Origin: Crocodylus rhombifer
Lineage: Eukaryota > Chordata > Crocodylia > Crocodylidae
Length of the DNA stretch: 64,000 nucleotides
Direction of reading: 5' to 3'
Assembly: GCA_038503035.1 (NCBI GenBank)
Contig: JAVSML010024434.1
Span: 660,177 to 724,176, forward strand
The notes beneath the pieces are model-generated. The model did no database searches. It was given only the letters and a program-made list of their open reading frames with translations, and was not told the origin of the DNA. The position numbers and the translations under genes are program-made. This document shows, one piece after another, positions 59,747 through 64,000 of the stretch (position 1 is its first letter; each line of letters opens with the position of its first letter).

Positions 59747-60371
59747 GGGTGGTCACCTGTCCCTAACTGGGCGGGACAGTCCCAAAATGTAACGATCAAG
59801 TCCCAGTCCTGGGCTGAATGATTCCTGGGCCACTCAGACATGCACGTGGCCAGCAATACAGCCAGGAGCAGCTCCCCCAGCTGCCAGCACGTAAGTTGAT
59901 GGGGACAAGGAAAGGGCATAGGCAATGTGGGAGAATGGCAGGGGGGCAGATTGAGGCCCCCATTGTGAGGGAGGGCATGGGGCAGGGTTGGCGGCTCGGG
60001 CTGGGGCCACTGCCTAGCTGGGGTGATGCATGGAGTCTGGAGCCCAGCACCGGAGCAGGAGTACATAGCCACATGGCCTGGCCAGGGAGCAAGACAGAGC
60101 TACTGGTGGCTCATCTGGGAGGTAGCGGGGGGCCTGGTCCCTGCCAATGGGTTCAGTCCTGGGGAGAGGGGCATGGGGGAGGCACAGCCCCTCCCCCCCA
60201 AATCTGTGCCTGGGGTAAAGGCAGGCTGCCTGCTGCAGGATCCAGGCTCCCTGCCCTGCTGCCCTCCCCTTGGGGCCTCTGAGGCCCGTTGGGCAGGACC
60301 CAGCGTGGGAGAGCAGAGTGGGGCGAGGAGGCTCAGAGTTCCACTTCTGCATTTTGAAAAGGTGTTTACCC
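59747..60371. mobile_element. Mariner/Tc1-like non-autonomous element (TA flanks)
   Basis: The left end GGGTGGTCACCTGTCC and the right end AAAAGGTGTTTACCC are inverted relatives (GGGTGGTCACCT against GGGTAAACACCT). TA dinucleotides flank both ends (59745-59746 and 60372-60373), as for Tc1/mariner insertions, although TA alone is weak evidence. The interior is GC-rich with CAGTCCC, TGGGGGCAG-type text and open frames on both strands that have no domain. Confidence 0.6.
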
Positions 60372-60994
60372 TACACTGACCACTTCCCAATCCCCACCCC
60401 CTCCATCTTTCTACAGAGCCTAAAGTCCCTGTAAGAAGTGAGAAGTGGGAGTGGAAAGGCGATAGCGGCTCCCTGGCACCTTGCACAAGCTGAAATCAGC
60501 CATTTCCAAGGACAGTTTGAGAAATGGAAATGAATTCCAGCTGAATGCAACCTACTGTCCCAGCCTTCAAGCATCATATTAGTGCAAATAATACTGTGGT
60601 TCATACCACAATTCATATGGGCAGTGACTCATGAAAAAGCCAATAAGACCAGCGGGTGAGGTCGCACTGGTAGGAGAGGTGAAAGGAAACAAATCATTTA
60701 CTGACTCATCATCCAGAACCAAGTCAGCCCCAGCAGGGCACCTGCAAACCCAGCTAATGCCTCACAGCAGCAGGAAGCTGGCAGAACCCAGCAGCATAAA
60801 ACAGATCATTCTTTTATTCGCTCCTCTGGGCACAGAATCGCTAATCTTTGCTCTCAGAGTGAAAGCCAAGTGCCCATGTAATTTGAGTCTCTGTATCTGG
60901 GGCTTGATCCTGTCCAGTGGCGAGGACAAAGAACCCAAGTCAGAGAAACTGGTAAGCACGTTACTTAACTTTAAGTATCCAAGTAATACCAGCA

Positions 60995-61210
60995 GTACCC
61001 GGATCTTTTCCTTAGTGGAGCTCAAAGCAGTTTAAAAAGGAAGTCTACTATCATGATCCCCATTTCACATATGGGAAACCTGTGGCACAGAGCAGTAAAG
61101 CAACTTGCCTAAGATCACCCAACGGACCAGAGTATGAGCAAGGAAATAGAAGTCCAGTCTCTTAAGTCCCAGGCCAGTGTCCACAAGACCAGGCTGCCTG
61201 GACATTGACC
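60995..61210 (-). repeat. MIR-type SINE remnant, reverse orientation
   Basis: ATGATCCCCATTTCACATATG, GGGAAACCTGTGGCACAGAG and AAAGCAACTTGCCTAAGATC follow the reverse complement of MIR (CCCATTTTACAGATG, GAAACTGAGGC, GTGACTTGCCCAAGGTCA) in order. Confidence 0.75.
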
Positions 61211-62637
61211 CAATTGGGATCCTTGCTGTGCTAAAAGTTAAACATATGCTCAAGTGTTTTGGTGGAAGTGACATCTTGCTGGGCTGAGCCCTTACTGCGT
61301 CTGGCTGGCCAAAGAGGGCGTGCAAGGGCAGAGGTCAAGTGACTCTCACATCCTTCTGCCTCAGAATTGTGCCTGATGCCGTAGGCAGTGGCTATCATGT
61401 ACCTGGAGAAGGGGCTGATCTGCTCCTTCAACAGCTTTTATTGACAGAGGGCAGTTAGCTCTGTTTGCCCCTAAAGCTGGCTCACACTACCCAGCACCAG
61501 AAAAGCCAGGTAAGCTGCTAATAGCACAATTACTTTCTCTGAAAGACCTGCTCTTCTTCAGTAGTCTCTGATCTTGTACCCGGAGATGCTTTCAGAATCT
61601 GATCCAGCTCACTGGGCATTTTACATTGTAGCTCTTTCCTGATCCGTCCCCAAGCCCTGCAGTCACCCTCTGGCAGAAGCTAGACCCCCGGAGTGTCTTA
61701 AGACTACAGGACACTCTTCTCTTCAGTTGCCTTCTCCAGGACCTTAATCTAGATTATTATGATCCCTTGATGGGCATCTGTTAGATTCACAGCCTCTATT
61801 TACACCCACTATCTCAATTTGAATCCATCGATGATCTATCAGTGAGTCAGGCTAGTGCACTTAACTGAATACCTTGCTACCAAACTGGCCTCAGGAGAAG
61901 AAAGAAGCAGTTTTCTCCTCTCCAAACACTGCAGGCTCCTGCCTTGCAGGCATGATATAATTGGAGCCAAACTCTGTTTCACAGTTCCTTGTCACCAGCT
62001 GCAGGTTCACAACTCCCAGCTCTTGTGGCCTCAGCGATATATTTAATGACGCTAAATATAAATCAAATGTTCAAGTTGCACAAATATATGCCTCTCGCAG
62101 ATTAAGAAATGACAGCCATGTGTTTGGATTTATTAGTCAGGCAAAAGATAAATGTTGTGGCTAATTGTGCCTGGTCCTCTCCTCTCTGGAGAAATAAAAC
62201 AGAGACCATGCATGTGCGGCTCTGGCCCAGCATCCCATCTGCCTCATATAAGGAGGGGAAGGCTAGCAGTGCCAATGCATGCCAGGCAGGCTGGCTGGGC
62301 ACAATGTGTGTCTGGCCAGGCCTATGTCACATGAGTCTAATGCCATCCCTCATTACTTATTATGGACATAGAATGACAGATGTGCTCTGGGCTCACAACA
62401 TCAACTGACAGACTCCCTGCCCACAAGAGTTTATCCTCCAAGGCCAGAACAACAGGAGGAGATAACAGAATGATAATAACAAAGGATAGCCCAAAAATCA
62501 GGCCAAAATAATGGTGCACTTCTCTGTGAAGATCATATAGATGTCTTGACTATTTCAGTTCATGCTAATATTAATTGTTTAATATCTTTAGTAGATTGCT
62601 TATCACAAGACAGCAATCTACCTGACACATATGGGAA

Positions 62638-62760
62638 TATACACACACATGCATGCAGAGACATCCACATGCATGCACCAACATACAAGGAGACACACCT
62701 ATGTAAGCACACACACAGACACTGTACTCATTTGTGTATGCACACATAGGCACATGCATA
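62638..62760. repeat. CA- and CATG-rich simple sequence
   Basis: Alternating purine-pyrimidine text such as ACACACACATGCATGCAGAG, GCACACACACAGACAC and GCACACATAGGCACATGCAT. Degenerate, with no uniform unit. Confidence 0.75.
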
Positions 62761-64000
62761 CTTAATACACTGGGTGATGTGTGTCATGACTCATGTCCTT
62801 CACATGGCAAAAAGCCATTGTGAACATGAATGATTACAGCTGACAGCTGTAAAACGTGGCTTGTTAGCTAAGACTGCAGATACCCATGCTGTCAGCCTTG
62901 AAGGCCCTGTGTGGTTATGTATACACAGGGAGACATGCACACAAATATCTAAGAAGCTGGAGTCTGGTGTAAATGAACTGATGGCTTTGCCTGCCCTTGA
63001 CAGCTGAGGGGTTTGAGTAATAAAGATGCACTTTTGGGTATGTTATTGCCTAAAGATGGCAAGTTAGAAATCCTGGCTGGAGACAGCTGTTTCAGCTCCA
63101 CATTGAAGGCTACTGTTTCCCATTAACTGGAGTTCAGAGCCCCTTGGGTACAATACAGCAAGCCATGAAAAGGAGCACTAGATTGTGAGGCGGGCAGGAA
63201 GCACCCAAGCAGGGCTAGAATGCATTGTTCTTTTGGGACTGACGACTTTATGAAGGACCCTACTCCATTGCCCAGTACCTCAAAGATGGGTGACTCGGAT
63301 TTCATTCCTGATTAGAGGATAAAACAGTTTCTGTTAACTGGGCATTAAACACTGAGAAAATTTTAACAGCCCTTGTCACTATCTCTATTTCAGGGGTTAT
63401 TCTTTAGCAGAACTTCTTGGAGGACAGGGCTGAACAGTAGCACGAGGATGCCAGGATGCCCTTATAGTCATCTGATGTCAGGGTCCTCCACAATTGCTAG
63501 AACACCCTCTGAGAACTGAGAAGCCTGAGCTCTCTGGCCAAGAGCCCTATTCTCCCAATTAAAGGCTGTATCTCTTCTTTCTGCTGAGACTAATCTCTTT
63601 GTATCTCTTTATAGATAAAGAAGATTAACAGGTAACTTCTGCTCTGCAGTTGGCAATGAATGCCAGCAGATTAGCTGCAGGTCTGTGCAGCAATCTGTGA
63701 TCCCTTGGTATCAGATAACAAGCAGAGATACTTGCACGGTAATGATCGTCCTATCAATGAGCTCATGAATGAGTAAAACCCAGGACTTAGTGGCAGAGTG
63801 ATAGTTTGCTGTACACTAAGCCCTGGGACAGGAGCCAAAAGTTAAGTCATTATAGGGCACTGGCATAGGAAGTCAAAATGACTGATCAAGGCAAATCTCT
63901 TCCTTGCAGGAGAGATTGGGTGCGTAGCCACACCTTGTTTAACCTGACTGGATTTTTATTTAATCTGTAATTTGCTTTTTATAGCTTTCTCTCATTAAAA

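Larger units (their letters stand above)
60374..64000. other. Intergenic DNA to the right edge
   Basis: Apart from the MIR remnant at 60995-61210 and CA/CATG-rich DNA near 62640-62760, I recognise no gene or repeat. Sequences at about 62030-62170 and 63540-63780 look evenly composed and non-repetitive and could be conserved non-coding DNA. No YWHAB exon was seen. Confidence 0.4.

Noticed and set aside
59698..60486. Frames of 98-154 codons on both strands
   Set aside because: They lie in the GC-rich interior of the TA-flanked element and have no protein features.
60631..61035. 134-codon plus-strand frame
   Set aside because: No recognisable domain. Its end runs into a MIR remnant, and the codon pattern does not look constrained.
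1..64000. tRNA or rRNA genes, CRISPR arrays, bacterial operons
   Set aside because: I looked for tRNA-like TTCGA loops and repeated spacers and saw none. The window is clearly vertebrate nuclear DNA.

Overview
This is a 64 kb piece of vertebrate genome with almost no protein-coding sequence. Many CR1-type LINE fragments with the (TCTATGAT)n-like 3' end, dense short hAT-type inverted-repeat elements, MIR-like ancient SINE remnants, AT-rich unique DNA and one strong CpG island together suggest a sauropsid, most likely a crocodilian. This assignment is inference. Two runs of exactly 400 N (2213-2612 and 36610-37009) are assembly gaps.

The only gene I can identify with confidence is RIMS4 (RIM4-gamma, a presynaptic C2-domain protein), on the minus strand. 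Its first coding exon (19879-19975) lies in a CpG island (about 19780-20720) and ends at a good GTGAGC splice donor. Everything from 19878 down to base 1 therefore reads as RIMS4 intron 1. I found no second exon. Sequence above about 20.72 kb is upstream intergenic DNA. In mammals YWHAB is the next gene upstream, and I saw none of its exons here.

The intron (1-19878) holds one CR1 3' fragment (4655-5436), several hAT-like elements (6781, 8164, 10262, 11451, 11738, 13579, 15197, 19338), a GT-rich repeat block inside one of them, and a G-rich minisatellite about 90 bp from the exon. The upstream side holds further miniature elements, an LTR-like block (26452-27170), a GC-rich repeat with a 62-65 bp tandem unit (29181-29437), and CR1 fragments at 31.1 and 32-34 kb. 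A three-level nest at 38.94-43.70 kb has one CR1 split by a second CR1, which is itself split by a 406 bp solo LTR. From 43.7 kb on, the DNA is mostly unique, with scattered MIR remnants, hAT and mariner-like elements (47293, 52099, 59747) and a 45 bp-armed inverted repeat (55486-55841).

I see no bacterial-type operons, CRISPR arrays, tRNA or rRNA genes. I found no convincing new multi-gene system. The most interesting points are the datable nested insertion, a possible signal-peptide exon near 48.6 kb, repeats pressed against the RIMS4 promoter, and a perfect palindrome abutting an assembly gap. Most long open frames in the window are by-products of low-complexity or GC-rich DNA.
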